64,000 nt of DNA from an uncultured Porphyromonadaceae bacterium (lineage in GTDB: Bacteria > Bacteroidota > Bacteroidia > Bacteroidales > UBA11471). Of the stretch, positions 37,334-45,442 are shown in pieces. Location: positions 6,258 to 70,257 of the forward strand of contig URHG01000010.1 in assembly GCA_900547555.1 (NCBI GenBank). Direction: 5' to 3'. How positions within the stretch are numbered: the stretch's first letter is position 1; the number at the start of each line of letters is the position of its first letter. Below the pieces are notes generated by a model. It saw only the letters and a list, made by a program, of their open reading frames with translations. It ran no database searches and had not been told where the DNA came from. Made by a program: the position numbers and the translations under genes.

Positions 37334-38794
37334 ATGTTTTCATTCCGCAATTTATTTCTTGTCTCTTTTTTACTGGTGGTCTCTTCGATCGGGGGAAGTG
37401 CACAGAAAATACACCTCAACTATAAAGTCGAAGCCAATATCATCGCCGGAGGGGGCGAATACACTCCGTTTTACCTGATGAACAACCGGGGAGGAACTGT
37501 ATCTTTTACGCCCAATACGGGATATTTACGGGCAGCAGTCATGAAAGATATCGACACGACCCGGCGTTTTTCTTATGGTTTCGGTCTCGACGCCATGACC
37601 TCTTACAACGACGATGTGCCGGCCTACATACAACAGGCTTATGTCTCGTTACAATTCCTTGCTCTCGGTCTTACGGTAGGCAGCCAAGAAGAATACTCGC
37701 TGTTGTGGGACAAGGCTTTAAGCAGTGGTGGTTGGGTATGGAGCGGCAACAGCCGCCCTGTCCCGCAAGTAAGTATCGGTATTCCCGAATTTGTCAATAT
37801 GCCTTGGACGAATGGAACGGTACAGGTCAAAGGGGAAATCGCTTACGGACGATTTGTCGACGACAAGTACCAACGACATACACACGGGGCAAATGAGAAC
37901 TACACGACCGGTTTGTTGTATCACCGCAAAAATTTATTACTCCGCTTCGGGAAGACGAGCAAACGTTTTTACGGCATAGTCGGAATCGACATGGCAGCCC
38001 AATTCGGAGGAAAAACCTATAAAGGGAATAAACTCGTTCTCGACTTTCCCTCCGACATCAAACAATATTTCAAAGTATTCGTACCCCTTTCGGGCGGGGA
38101 AAATTCTCCGGGTATAGACCAAGTAAACGTTACAGGAAACCATTTGGGCTCATATCTTTTTGTCATAGGAACAAGACAGAAAAATTGGGAAGGCCGCATT
38201 TACTACGAACACCCGTTCGATGACCATTCGGGTATGATATTCCGAAACAAAGCCGACGGTCTTTGGGGTATCGAATACCGTAGCAAGAGCCCTCATGCCG
38301 TCGTAAGCGGTATTGTCGTGGAGTTTCTCGAAACCAAAGACCAAAGCGGGCCGTTCTTATGGGACAAAACCCCGCAAATACCTATACAGGTAAGTGCCGG
38401 CGACTGGTACTACGGGCACGTGGTATATAACGGGTGGGTGCACCGCGGGCATACGATAGGCAATCCGCTCATGATTTCACCCGGGTACAACACCGACGGT
38501 TATCTAGGATTCAAAAGTTCCCGTGTAGAGGCCTTGCATATAGGTATCGACGGGCACATCACACCGGAATTTGATTATCGTTTTCTGGCTTCGTTACAAC
38601 GCGGTTGGGGAACACCTTATTCTCCCTATATAAAAATCGAAAAAGAATTCTCGGGTATGCTCGAAGTCAACTATGCTCCGAGACAATTACAAGGCTGGAA
38701 ATTCGGATTAAGCATGGCCGTCGACGCAGGAACACTGGTCGATAACAACTGGGCCATACAATTGGGCATATGCAAATCGGGGCGCTTGCTGTAA
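37334..38794 (+). CDS. capsule assembly Wzi family outer-membrane protein
   Basis: The 486-residue protein has a signal peptide ending near residue 23. The beta-rich sequence follows the Wzi family pattern, including QAYVSLQFLALGLTVGSQEEY near 97-117 and the SGGWVWSGNSRPVPQV stretch near 131-146. Wzi is an outer-membrane beta-barrel that retains capsular polysaccharide at the cell surface. Its presence indicates that the polymer made by this locus stays cell-attached. A strong bidirectional terminator at 38835-38875 ends the unit. Confidence 0.88.
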   Translation: MFSFRNLFLVSFLLVVSSIGGSAQKIHLNYKVEANIIAGGGEYTPFYLMNNRGGTVSFTPNTGYLRAAVMKDIDTTRRFSYGFGLDAMTSYNDDVPAYIQQAYVSLQFLALGLTVGSQEEYSLLWDKALSSGGWVWSGNSRPVPQVSIGIPEFVNMPWTNGTVQVKGEIAYGRFVDDKYQRHTHGANENYTTGLLYHRKNLLLRFGKTSKRFYGIVGIDMAAQFGGKTYKGNKLVLDFPSDIKQYFKVFVPLSGGENSPGIDQVNVTGNHLGSYLFVIGTRQKNWEGRIYYEHPFDDHSGMIFRNKADGLWGIEYRSKSPHAVVSGIVVEFLETKDQSGPFLWDKTPQIPIQVSAGDWYYGHVVYNGWVHRGHTIGNPLMISPGYNTDGYLGFKSSRVEALHIGIDGHITPEFDYRFLASLQRGWGTPYSPYIKIEKEFSGMLEVNYAPRQLQGWKFGLSMAVDAGTLVDNNWAIQLGICKSGRLL

Positions 38795-38834
38795 AATATT
38801 TGCATACTGCACAATTTAGAAAAATACAATACAA

Positions 38835-38875
38835 AAAGAAAACGGGCGAGACCATAGGTTTCGCCCGTTTTCTTT
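38835..38875. terminator. bidirectional terminator between wzi and rpmE
   Basis: Arms at 38835-38853 and 38857-38875 pair over 19 positions with one mismatch and a 3-base loop, flanked by A and T runs. It serves the two converging genes. Confidence 0.9.
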
Positions 38876-38891
38876 ATAAAGGAACAAATAT

Positions 38892-39155
38892 TTATTTCTG
38901 TTTGTTCTGCATGTGCTTTGCATAACGGCTCATGAACTTGTCTACGCGACCAGCCGTATCGACCAATTTCTGCTTTCCGGTAAAAAAAGGGTGAGAAGAA
39001 CTGGTGATTTCGAGTTTTACCAACGGATAGGTCTCACCGTCAACCTCGATAGTATCTTTCGCTGCTATCGTAGAACGGGTAATAAAAATCTCATCGTTCG
39101 ACATATCTTTGAATACGACCGGACGATAATTCTCGGGGTGAATTCCTTTTTTCAT
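38892..39155 (-). CDS. rpmE: 50S ribosomal protein L31, type B
   Basis: The 87-residue protein matches type B L31 (KKGIHPENYRPVVFKDMSN start, SSHPFFTGKQKLVDTAGRVDKF in the second half). It lacks the zinc-binding cysteines of type A L31, so it works without zinc. It interrupts the polysaccharide locus between wzi and the phosphatase gene. Its own promoter lies at 39223-39230, with a small hairpin in the leader. Confidence 0.96.
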   Translation of the reverse strand: MKKGIHPENYRPVVFKDMSNDEIFITRSTIAAKDTIEVDGETYPLVKLEITSSSHPFFTGKQKLVDTAGRVDKFMSRYAKHMQNKQK

Positions 39156-39185
39156 TGTATATCTTTTTTATATTTACAAATCAAA

Positions 39186-39204
39186 GCACGGTGGTAAAAC
39201 GTGC
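39186..39204 (-). promoter_or_regulatory. small hairpin in the rpmE leader
   Basis: GCACG/CGTGC arms (39186-39190 and 39200-39204) with a 9-base loop lie between the rpmE promoter and its ATG. It could be a binding site for autogenous control by L31, but the stem is short. Confidence 0.25.
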
Positions 39205-39222
39205 ATCTTTTATAATGGCTTG

Positions 39223-39230
39223 CAAATGTA
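39223..39230 (-). promoter_or_regulatory. -7 element of the rpmE promoter
   Basis: The minus strand reads TACATTTG. A TTTG-type -33 is possible 18 bases further upstream (39249-39252). The 394-base gap 39156-39549 holds only this and the divergent phosphatase promoter; no gene is seen in it. Confidence 0.6.
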
Positions 39231-39440
39231 CGCATAACTTTTGATTTACAAAAATATTTCTTTCCCTTTTTACAAAATCCGATTGCATCTTATCCTATCC
39301 GTTACATAAAAGATACGTAACAAATATTTCTTTCCCCTCTGAAAAAACAGCAATGCAACTTATCTTTACTTTCATCGGTTATCCTACATATTCTTTTCTA
39401 CGCATACAAAAAAACATACGACTTACGCAGCTTGAATAAA

Positions 39441-39472
39441 TTTGTTTCGACATTTCATTTGTACTATCTTTG
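39441..39472 (+). promoter_or_regulatory. promoter of the CpsB-type phosphatase gene (-33 and -7)
   Basis: TTTG at 39441-39444 and TATCTTTG at 39465-39472 are 20 bases apart. This puts the transcription start downstream of an in-frame ATG at 39442 and supports the ATG at 39550. Confidence 0.7.
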
Positions 39473-39549
39473 TGGATAAATCGTTCTATACAAAAAACTC
39501 TTTCGGGTCTTCCAAGAACAAATATACAACCACTAAAAAAGATATCCCT

Positions 39550-40293
39550 ATGAGATGGTTCCATAAAGAGAAAGCTCCAAGTACGCTATTCTATCATACC
39601 GACCTGCATGCCCACGTATTACCGTGTATCGATGACGGTTCTCAAAACATCGAATCGTCAATAGCCCTCCTCAAAGCTCTACAATCATGGGGAATCAAGT
39701 ACACCTTCGCCACTCCTCATGTCATTGCCGGTACGTATGAGAATACAAGGGAAAGTATTGACGCCGCCTACAAAATACTCGAAGAAAGAAGGCTTCAAGA
39801 AGGCATCGAGATGAAAATCCATTACTCGGCCGAATACCGTATGGACGAGCATTTCAGAGACCTTCTCAAAGAGGGGGAGTCGGCATTTATACCGTTGCCG
39901 GGACAACGACTCTTGGTAGAGAATTCTTTCATGCAAGCACCCATCGACCTCGACGAAATACTTTTCCAACTGATGCTGAAAGGTTTTCAGCCCATCTTGG
40001 CTCACCCCGAACGGTATCGATATTATCACGCCCATAAAGAAATATACCAACATCTGCACAACAACGGTTGCCATTTTCAGGTCAATCTACTCTCTTTGGC
40101 CGGTTATTACGGCAAAGAAATAAAAGAGATTGCATGGTGGTTGTGCAAGAACGAAATGATCGAATTTTTGGGCAGCGATTTGCACAACCTCGACCAAGCC
40201 CGGGCCATCAGCGAATGGCTCACTACCAAAGAGTATCACAAGGCAGCCGAGATGCTCGCAACGATACAAAACGACCAACTGGCTACATACTGA
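39550..40293 (+). CDS. CpsB/CapC-type manganese tyrosine phosphatase (PHP fold)
   Basis: This 247-residue cytoplasmic enzyme has the PHP metal motifs: HTDLHAHVLPCIDDGSQN near residues 16-33, the LAHPER block near 152-157 and GSDLHN near 208-213. The family removes phosphate from BY-kinases of the Wzc type, so its partner is probably the kinase at 28792-31110. It has its own promoter and is separated from the polysaccharide genes only by rpmE. Confidence 0.92.
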   Translation: MRWFHKEKAPSTLFYHTDLHAHVLPCIDDGSQNIESSIALLKALQSWGIKYTFATPHVIAGTYENTRESIDAAYKILEERRLQEGIEMKIHYSAEYRMDEHFRDLLKEGESAFIPLPGQRLLVENSFMQAPIDLDEILFQLMLKGFQPILAHPERYRYYHAHKEIYQHLHNNGCHFQVNLLSLAGYYGKEIKEIAWWLCKNEMIEFLGSDLHNLDQARAISEWLTTKEYHKAAEMLATIQNDQLATY

Positions 40294-40302
40294 ATTTTCT
40301 AA

Positions 40303-40352
40303 AAAAAAGAAATGCCACTCCTATCTCTATCATAGGGAGGCATTTTTCTTTT
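40303..40352. terminator. imperfect bidirectional terminator
   Basis: An AAATGCC arm near 40310 pairs with GGCATTT near 40339, with further partly matched bases inside and A/T runs outside. It lies between the converging phosphatase and DUF3127 genes. Confidence 0.7.
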
Positions 40353-40372
40353 TCTACGGGACCAAACCCTCA

Positions 40373-40732
40373 TCAGAAAGGAAGGTCATCGGTCTGAGCA
40401 TTGGGTTCGAAATCGGCAGGGGGCGGAGGTACAGCACCTTCACCATGAGCCGGAGTGGAAGCTTGTACTTTTTCTATTTTCCACGCACGCACATCGGTGT
40501 ACCAACGACCTTTTGCCTCACGGCTTTCCAAATCGAAACTTACCACAACCTCATCGCCCACCGAAACGGGATATTGCTCGATACGATTTCCGCTTACCTG
40601 AAAACAAACTTTACGCGGATACTGCTCCTGCGTCTCCAATACATATTCCTGTTTTTTCCACTCTTTTCCACTCACTTGGCCGATACCGCTTTGCAACGGC
40701 ATGACATGAATGATGCGGCCTTTAATTTCCAT
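40373..40732 (-). CDS. DUF3127 protein with SSB-like acidic tip
   Basis: The 119-residue protein has an OB-fold-like beta pattern (EIKGRIIHVMPLQSG, KQEYVLETQEQYPRKVCFQV, SVGDEVVVSFDLESRE) and a proline-rich tail that ends in DDLPF. The end resembles the DDDIPF tip by which single-stranded DNA-binding protein recruits repair enzymes. DUF3127 has no proven function that I can name. It diverges from rsfS, with its own TATCTTTG promoter at 40763-40770. Confidence 0.85.
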   Translation of the reverse strand: MEIKGRIIHVMPLQSGIGQVSGKEWKKQEYVLETQEQYPRKVCFQVSGNRIEQYPVSVGDEVVVSFDLESREAKGRWYTDVRAWKIEKVQASTPAHGEGAVPPPPADFEPNAQTDDLPF

Positions 40733-40762
40733 ACGAAATAATAATTATAAGATTTATCTCAA

Positions 40763-40770
40763 CAAAGATA
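40763..40770 (-). promoter_or_regulatory. -7 element of the DUF3127 gene
   Basis: The minus strand reads TATCTTTG, 31 bases before the ATG at 40732. Confidence 0.65.
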
Positions 40771-40887
40771 GAAATATTTCGATTAGGAACGAACGCAATT
40801 TTCTGAAAAAGATAAATGAAGAAATAGAATATATCTAAAATTCTCGATTAAATCTACAAAACTTATTCTCTATATCGAAATTCGATT

Positions 40888-40895
40888 TATCTTTG
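40888..40895 (+). promoter_or_regulatory. -7 element of the rsfS-ftsH promoter
   Basis: TATCTTTG lies 29 bases upstream of the rsfS ATG at 40924. Confidence 0.65.
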
Positions 40896-40923
40896 CATAT
40901 AAAGAATTTGCATAAAAATATAC

Positions 40924-41283
40924 ATGAAAGAAAACCAAGATTTGATACAAATCATCATCGAAGGAATACAAGAAAAAAAAGGTAAACAAATCGTTACCGC
41001 AGACCTCTCGGAAATAGAGTCGTCTTCGGCTCAATATTTTATCATTTGTCAAGGAGGATCGCCGGCACAAGTAGCAGCCATCGCCGACTCGGTAAGAGAA
41101 ACGACATTGCAAAAAATCGGTGTGAAACCGTTTAACTACGACGGATACAAAAATGCACAATGGATCGTCATCGATTACGGCCATATCTATGTGCATATCT
41201 TCCAGCCCGAACCGAGAAAATATTATAATCTCGAAGAGTTGTGGAGTGATGCCAAATTGACAGTTTTACCCGACGTGGAATGA
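40924..41283 (+). CDS. rsfS: ribosomal silencing factor RsfS
   Basis: RsfS binds L14 and blocks subunit joining in slow growth. The 119-residue protein has the family pattern: IIEGIQEKKGKQIVTADLSEIE near 12-33, a YFIICQGGSPAQVAAIADSV stretch and the C-terminal WIVIDYGHIYVHIFQPEPRKYYNLEELW. It is followed by ftsH after 52 bases, a gene order common in Bacteroidales. Confidence 0.95.
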   Translation: MKENQDLIQIIIEGIQEKKGKQIVTADLSEIESSSAQYFIICQGGSPAQVAAIADSVRETTLQKIGVKPFNYDGYKNAQWIVIDYGHIYVHIFQPEPRKYYNLEELWSDAKLTVLPDVE

Positions 41284-41335
41284 TTTTTGTACAAAATCGA
41301 CAAAACAAAATTTTAACCCCCACATTCACATTTTT

Positions 41336-43435
41336 ATGGGAAACAACAACCCGCAAGGAGGAAATAAAAAAACATTCCGGTTCAACCTATACTGGATGTA
41401 CGCCCTTATAGCACTTTCTCTGATAGGTGTTTATTATATGAACGACGGTTCTTCATCGAAAGAAGTTACATGGTCGGAATTTGAACAAATTGCCCGCGAC
41501 GGAGGTATCAAACAAATCACCGTCTACACCAACAAAGATTATTTAGAGGCTTTTCTTTCCGACTCTACCGCACAAAAAGTATTCGGTACGGGCGACAGTC
41601 AAAAGTTGGGCCGTTCACCCAAACTATACGTAAATATTCCCGATGCAGCCACATTCAACCAAGAAGTAAGCAAGTGGAAAGAAGAATCGGGTTTCGGTAC
41701 GCAAATCAAGTATGAAAAAAGCAGTGATTTCGGCGATATGTTTTGGTCTTTCGGTCCGATCATTTTGCTGTTCGTCTTTTGGTTTATCATCATGCGCCGT
41801 ATGTCAAACGGCGGTGGAGGTAACGGCGGAGTATTCAATGTAGGAAAAGCCAAAGCGCAGCTGTTCGATAAAGAAGGCGCGACAAAAGTTTCATTCAAAG
41901 ATGTAGCGGGACTCTCCGAAGCCAAACAGGAAGTGGAAGAAATCGTCGAATTCCTCCGTAACCCTAAACGATACAACGAATTAGGTGGAAAAATTCCGAA
42001 AGGAGCTTTGCTGGTAGGTCCTCCGGGAACCGGTAAGACATTACTGGCCAAGGCCGTTGCAGGAGAAGCAAACGTACCGTTTTTCTCTATGTCGGGATCG
42101 GACTTCGTCGAAATGTTCGTCGGCGTAGGTGCATCCAGAGTACGGGACCTTTTCCGTCAAGCCAAAGAAAAAGCCCCTTGTATCATCTTCATCGACGAAA
42201 TCGATGCCGTCGGTCGCGCCCGAGGACGTAATCCGAACATGGGATCGAACGACGAACGAGAAAACACTCTGAATCAACTTCTTACTGAAATGGACGGTTT
42301 CGGGACCAACAGCGGTATCATCGTATTGGCTGCCACCAACCGGGCCGACATTCTCGACAAAGCTTTGCTTCGTGCCGGACGTTTCGACCGTCAGATATAT
42401 GTAGAATTACCTGACTTGAACGACCGGAAAGAGATTTTCAAAGTACACCTTCGCGGAGTAAAAATCGATGATTCGGTCGATACGGACCTGCTGGCCCGAC
42501 AGACCCCGGGCTTCTCGGGTGCCGACATCGCCAACGTATGTAACGAAGCCGCCCTCATTGCCGCCCGCAAGCGGAAACAATGGGTACAAAAACAAGATTT
42601 CATGGACGCGGTAGACCGCATCATCGGAGGTCTCGAAAAACGAACTAAAATCACGACCGCCGAAGAAAAACGAGCCATCGCCATACATGAGGCAGGACAC
42701 GCCTCACTGAGTTGGTTCCTGCAATATGCCAATCCGCTCGTAAAAGTAACGATCGTTCCCCGAGGAAAGGCTCTGGGCGCTGCATGGTATCTACCCGAAG
42801 AAAGACAGATCACCCCCAAAGAAGCCATGCTCGACGAAATGTGTGCGACACTGGGAGGGCGAGCTGCCGAAGAGCTTTTCATCGGCAGGATCTCGACCGG
42901 AGCTGCCAACGACCTCGAACGGGTTACCAAGCAGGCTTACGCTATCGTCGCCTACTTCGGTATGAGCAACGAACTTCCCAACCTCTCGTACTATGATTCT
43001 ACGGGGCAAGAATACGGTTTTACCAAGCCTTATAGTGAAGAGACCGCCCGTATCATAGACAAAGAGGTGAGCCGAATCATTACCGAACAATACGAACGTG
43101 CAAAGAAAATCCTCCTCGAACATGCCGAGGGTCATGCACAACTCGCCCAAGTACTCATCGACCGCGAAGTCATCTTCACAGAAGATGTGGAACAAATTTT
43201 CGGAAAACGCCCGTGGGCCTCTCGCAGTGAAGAAATACTGAGAGTCAACGAACAAGCCCAAAAAGAAGAAAAAGAGAAAAACAGCGAGAACGCTGACGAG
43301 AACAGTTCTTCTACCTCGGAAAAAGAGCGGGTCGACAGCCATGAGGCCGAAGAAAACGAGTCTTCCCAAAACGAAGAGAGTAAAACTCTTTCAGGCTCGG
43401 AAAAAGCAAACGAACCTAATGATAAAGTGCAATAA
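41336..43435 (+). CDS. ftsH: ATP-dependent zinc metalloprotease FtsH
   Basis: FtsH degrades membrane and regulatory proteins. The 699-residue protein has an N-terminal membrane helix (about 18-35), a periplasmic domain and a second helix (about 138-153). The AAA+ domain has Walker A GPPGTGKT near 228-235 and Walker B FIDEID, and the protease domain has the zinc motif HEAGH at 451-455. The C-terminal 60 residues are acidic and low in complexity (Glu, Ser, Asn). A hairpin terminator follows, then cdsA. Confidence 0.97.
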   Translation: MGNNNPQGGNKKTFRFNLYWMYALIALSLIGVYYMNDGSSSKEVTWSEFEQIARDGGIKQITVYTNKDYLEAFLSDSTAQKVFGTGDSQKLGRSPKLYVNIPDAATFNQEVSKWKEESGFGTQIKYEKSSDFGDMFWSFGPIILLFVFWFIIMRRMSNGGGGNGGVFNVGKAKAQLFDKEGATKVSFKDVAGLSEAKQEVEEIVEFLRNPKRYNELGGKIPKGALLVGPPGTGKTLLAKAVAGEANVPFFSMSGSDFVEMFVGVGASRVRDLFRQAKEKAPCIIFIDEIDAVGRARGRNPNMGSNDERENTLNQLLTEMDGFGTNSGIIVLAATNRADILDKALLRAGRFDRQIYVELPDLNDRKEIFKVHLRGVKIDDSVDTDLLARQTPGFSGADIANVCNEAALIAARKRKQWVQKQDFMDAVDRIIGGLEKRTKITTAEEKRAIAIHEAGHASLSWFLQYANPLVKVTIVPRGKALGAAWYLPEERQITPKEAMLDEMCATLGGRAAEELFIGRISTGAANDLERVTKQAYAIVAYFGMSNELPNLSYYDSTGQEYGFTKPYSEETARIIDKEVSRIITEQYERAKKILLEHAEGHAQLAQVLIDREVIFTEDVEQIFGKRPWASRSEEILRVNEQAQKEEKEKNSENADENSSSTSEKERVDSHEAEENESSQNEESKTLSGSEKANEPNDKVQ

Positions 43436-43444
43436 CAGCTATTA

Positions 43445-43480
43445 CCGCAGCCTACCCACAGGGTAAGCTGCGGTTTTTTA
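43445..43480 (+). terminator. terminator after ftsH
   Basis: Arms CCGCAGCcTACCC and GGGTAaGCTGCGG pair over 13 positions with one mismatch and a 3-base loop, followed by a T run. It starts 9 bases after the ftsH stop, so cdsA may depend on read-through or a promoter of its own. Confidence 0.85.
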
Positions 43481-43503
43481 TAGCATTCCACAAACAAAAC
43501 ATC

Positions 43504-44343
43504 ATGAAAAATCTCATCACACGGTCTATCACCGGAATTTTATTCGTTGCCGTCATTTTGGGCGCCATCTGGTATAGTCAGGTATCATTCAGAGGTCTTA
43601 TTCTCATTACCACGATCCTGTGTTTACTGGAATTTTACCGACTTGTCAACGAAAACATAAGCCGGTGGATACTTTACGGCGACATTCTCGGCGGTACTTA
43701 TTTGGTAGGAATACTATTCCTTATCCCCAATATGCAAAGCGGTCTGCCTGCCATTTATACATTCATTCCCTATCTTATCTATCTGCTCTACTCGTTCATT
43801 ATACGACTTTATCTCAAAGAAGAAAAACCGATTGCATCATGGGGACACTCTTTTCTCGGACAAGTGTATATTGCGCTGCCGTTAGGATTACTCAGCTTCA
43901 TTGCCTATCCGCCCCTAGCAGCCGAATATCTGCTGATGCCCTACAATGCACTCTTAGTCATTGCCTTCTTCTCTTTTATATGGATAAACGATACCGGAGC
44001 ATATATTGTAGGTTGCACCATTGGGAAACACCGTCTCTTCGAACGTATTTCTCCGAAAAAATCATGGGAAGGATTTTTCGGCGGACTTGCTTTCTCCTTG
44101 CTTTTAGGCTGGATATGGTCGACACAATGTTCTTTCCTCAATATGGGACAGTGGATAGGATTGAGTGCCGTCGTATCGATTTTCTCGACATGGGGCGACC
44201 TCTGCGAATCGCTACTGAAACGGACACTGAATGTCAAAGATTCCGGCAACATATTACCGGGACACGGCGGATTGCTCGACCGCCTCGACAGCGTATTTCT
44301 CGCATCTCCGGCAACTGTCATCTACCTCTATCTACTCTCCTAA
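43504..44343 (+). CDS. cdsA: phosphatidate cytidylyltransferase
   Basis: CdsA makes CDP-diacylglycerol for phospholipid synthesis in the inner membrane. The 279-residue protein is polytopic and ends with the family signature (SPKKSWEGFFGG near residues 186-197, then STWGDLCESLLKR and GHGGLLDRLDS near 258-268). It lies 68 bases after ftsH and is closed by a terminator at 44365-44392. Confidence 0.94.
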   Translation: MKNLITRSITGILFVAVILGAIWYSQVSFRGLILITTILCLLEFYRLVNENISRWILYGDILGGTYLVGILFLIPNMQSGLPAIYTFIPYLIYLLYSFIIRLYLKEEKPIASWGHSFLGQVYIALPLGLLSFIAYPPLAAEYLLMPYNALLVIAFFSFIWINDTGAYIVGCTIGKHRLFERISPKKSWEGFFGGLAFSLLLGWIWSTQCSFLNMGQWIGLSAVVSIFSTWGDLCESLLKRTLNVKDSGNILPGHGGLLDRLDSVFLASPATVIYLYLLS

Positions 44344-44364
44344 CAGCAGGAATAATCTTATAAC

Positions 44365-44392
44365 AAAAAATCCCGGGAATCCGGGATTTTTT
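44365..44392 (+). terminator. terminator after cdsA
   Basis: Perfect 12-base arms (44365-44376 and 44381-44392) with a 4-base loop and a T-rich 3' arm. Confidence 0.85.
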
Positions 44393-44636
44393 GTACGCCG
44401 AAATTGACTCTAAACACCACGCCCAAACAAGGTTAATCTTTCACGGCAGAAATCTCCGTCAAGCAATATCTCATCAAGATTTGACATGACGCGATATATT
44501 CACCGGACAGCCAAAAGTATTCAGGAGAAATGAAAGAGGTGAAGGTCAGAAAAATGCCTACTAAATAAATAGAAACTTATGTACTTTTATACCGATGATC
44601 TCTAAAATAGAGTACTCTCCAACTAATACGATAAAA
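44393..44636. other. intergenic stretch without a recognised feature
   Basis: Between the converging cdsA and rpmB operons (gap 44344-44686) lie two terminators and about 240 bases in which I find no convincing frame, tRNA, promoter or repeat. Confidence 0.5.
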
Positions 44637-44665
44637 AGAGGGCTGCACCTAAGATACAGCCCTCT
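44633..44665 (-). terminator. terminator of the rpmB-rpmG-DUF4295 operon
   Basis: Perfect 9-base arms (AGAGGGCTG at 44637-44645 and CAGCCCTCT at 44657-44665) with an 11-base loop, followed on the minus strand by a T run (complement of 44633-44637). Confidence 0.85.
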
Positions 44666-44686
44666 CGATATATAACTTGAAAATTC

Positions 44687-44839
44687 TTATTTCGCAAGAA
44701 CCTCGTTTACTTTATCATTGGGTACCATTTCTTCTTGGAACACATAAGCTCCGGTCTTGGGCGATTTCACAACTTTGATCACCTTAGAATAGGTACGACC
44801 CTCACCTTTTTGAATAGATGCGACGGTTTTCTTTGCCAT
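44687..44839 (-). CDS. DUF4295 small basic protein, probable Bacteroidota ribosomal protein (bL38-like)
   Basis: This 50-residue protein starts MAKKTVASIQ and is rich in lysine. It lies 9 bases after rpmG in a ribosomal protein operon, and its sequence matches DUF4295 proteins of Bacteroidota. A novel large-subunit protein named bL38 was reported in the Flavobacterium johnsoniae ribosome; I believe it is this family, but that is from memory. It ends at the operon terminator. Confidence 0.85.
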   Translation of the reverse strand: MAKKTVASIQKGEGRTYSKVIKVVKSPKTGAYVFQEEMVPNDKVNEVLAK

Positions 44840-44848
44840 GAGTTCTTA

Positions 44849-45037
44849 TTATTTAATTTCTTTGTGAATGGTTACTTTTCTCAAAATGGGGTTGTATTTT
44901 TTCAACTCCAAACGCTCAGTGGTATTTTTTCTGTTTTTGGTGGTAATATAACGCGACATTCCGGGCAGACCACTATTTTTCTGCTCCGTGCATTCGAGAA
45001 TTACTTGTACTCTATTACCTTTTGCTTTCTTTGCCAT
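44849..45037 (-). CDS. rpmG: 50S ribosomal protein L33
   Basis: The 62-residue protein has the L33 pattern (VQVILECTEQ, then SRYITTKNRKNTTERLELKKY). It keeps a single cysteine in place of the zinc-binding set. It lies 18 bases after rpmB and 9 before the DUF4295 gene. Confidence 0.96.
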   Translation of the reverse strand: MAKKAKGNRVQVILECTEQKNSGLPGMSRYITTKNRKNTTERLELKKYNPILRKVTIHKEIK

Positions 45038-45055
45038 GTTCTGGTCCTCTTAAAT

Positions 45056-45295
45056 TTAAGCGTTCAAATAACCTTTGCTGGCAGCCTGTTTGAGAGCGGC
45101 ATCCAATCCCACCTTATTAATGGTACGGAGACCAGCAGCCGAAATACGTAAGTTGATCCAGCAATCTTGTTCTACCCAATAGAACTTTTTCGTAAATAAA
45201 TTGACGTTAAATCTTCTTTTGGTACGTCTTTTCGAGTGGGATACATTATTGCCAACCATGGCTTTTTTTCCCGTAATTTGACAAATCTTCGACAT
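45056..45295 (-). CDS. rpmB: 50S ribosomal protein L28
   Basis: The 79-residue protein has the L28 start MSKICQITGKKAMVGNNVSHS and the RRFNVNL and ISAAGLRTINK blocks. The ATG at 45295 is chosen over a longer frame reaching 45376, which adds a non-homologous hydrophobic extension. It heads the L28-L33-DUF4295 operon. Confidence 0.96.
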   Translation of the reverse strand: MSKICQITGKKAMVGNNVSHSKRRTKRRFNVNLFTKKFYWVEQDCWINLRISAAGLRTINKVGLDAALKQAASKGYLNA

Positions 45296-45442
45296 CTCTG
45301 TATCTATTTTTATTATTTTCAAGGGGGTGTTTACAAAACAGAGTGCAAAGTAAGCGATTTTGAAAATACCCTCCAAATTTTCTTTGTAATTTCTTTCAAA
45401 TAAATTGTTTTTTCGTCGATTAAATCGAAAGAAAAATCCGGT

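Noticed and set aside
44393..44636. Possible tRNA or small RNA gene in the gap between cdsA and the rpmB operon
   Set aside because: No T-loop GTTCGA-type motif, acceptor stem or promoter-terminator pair could be found.
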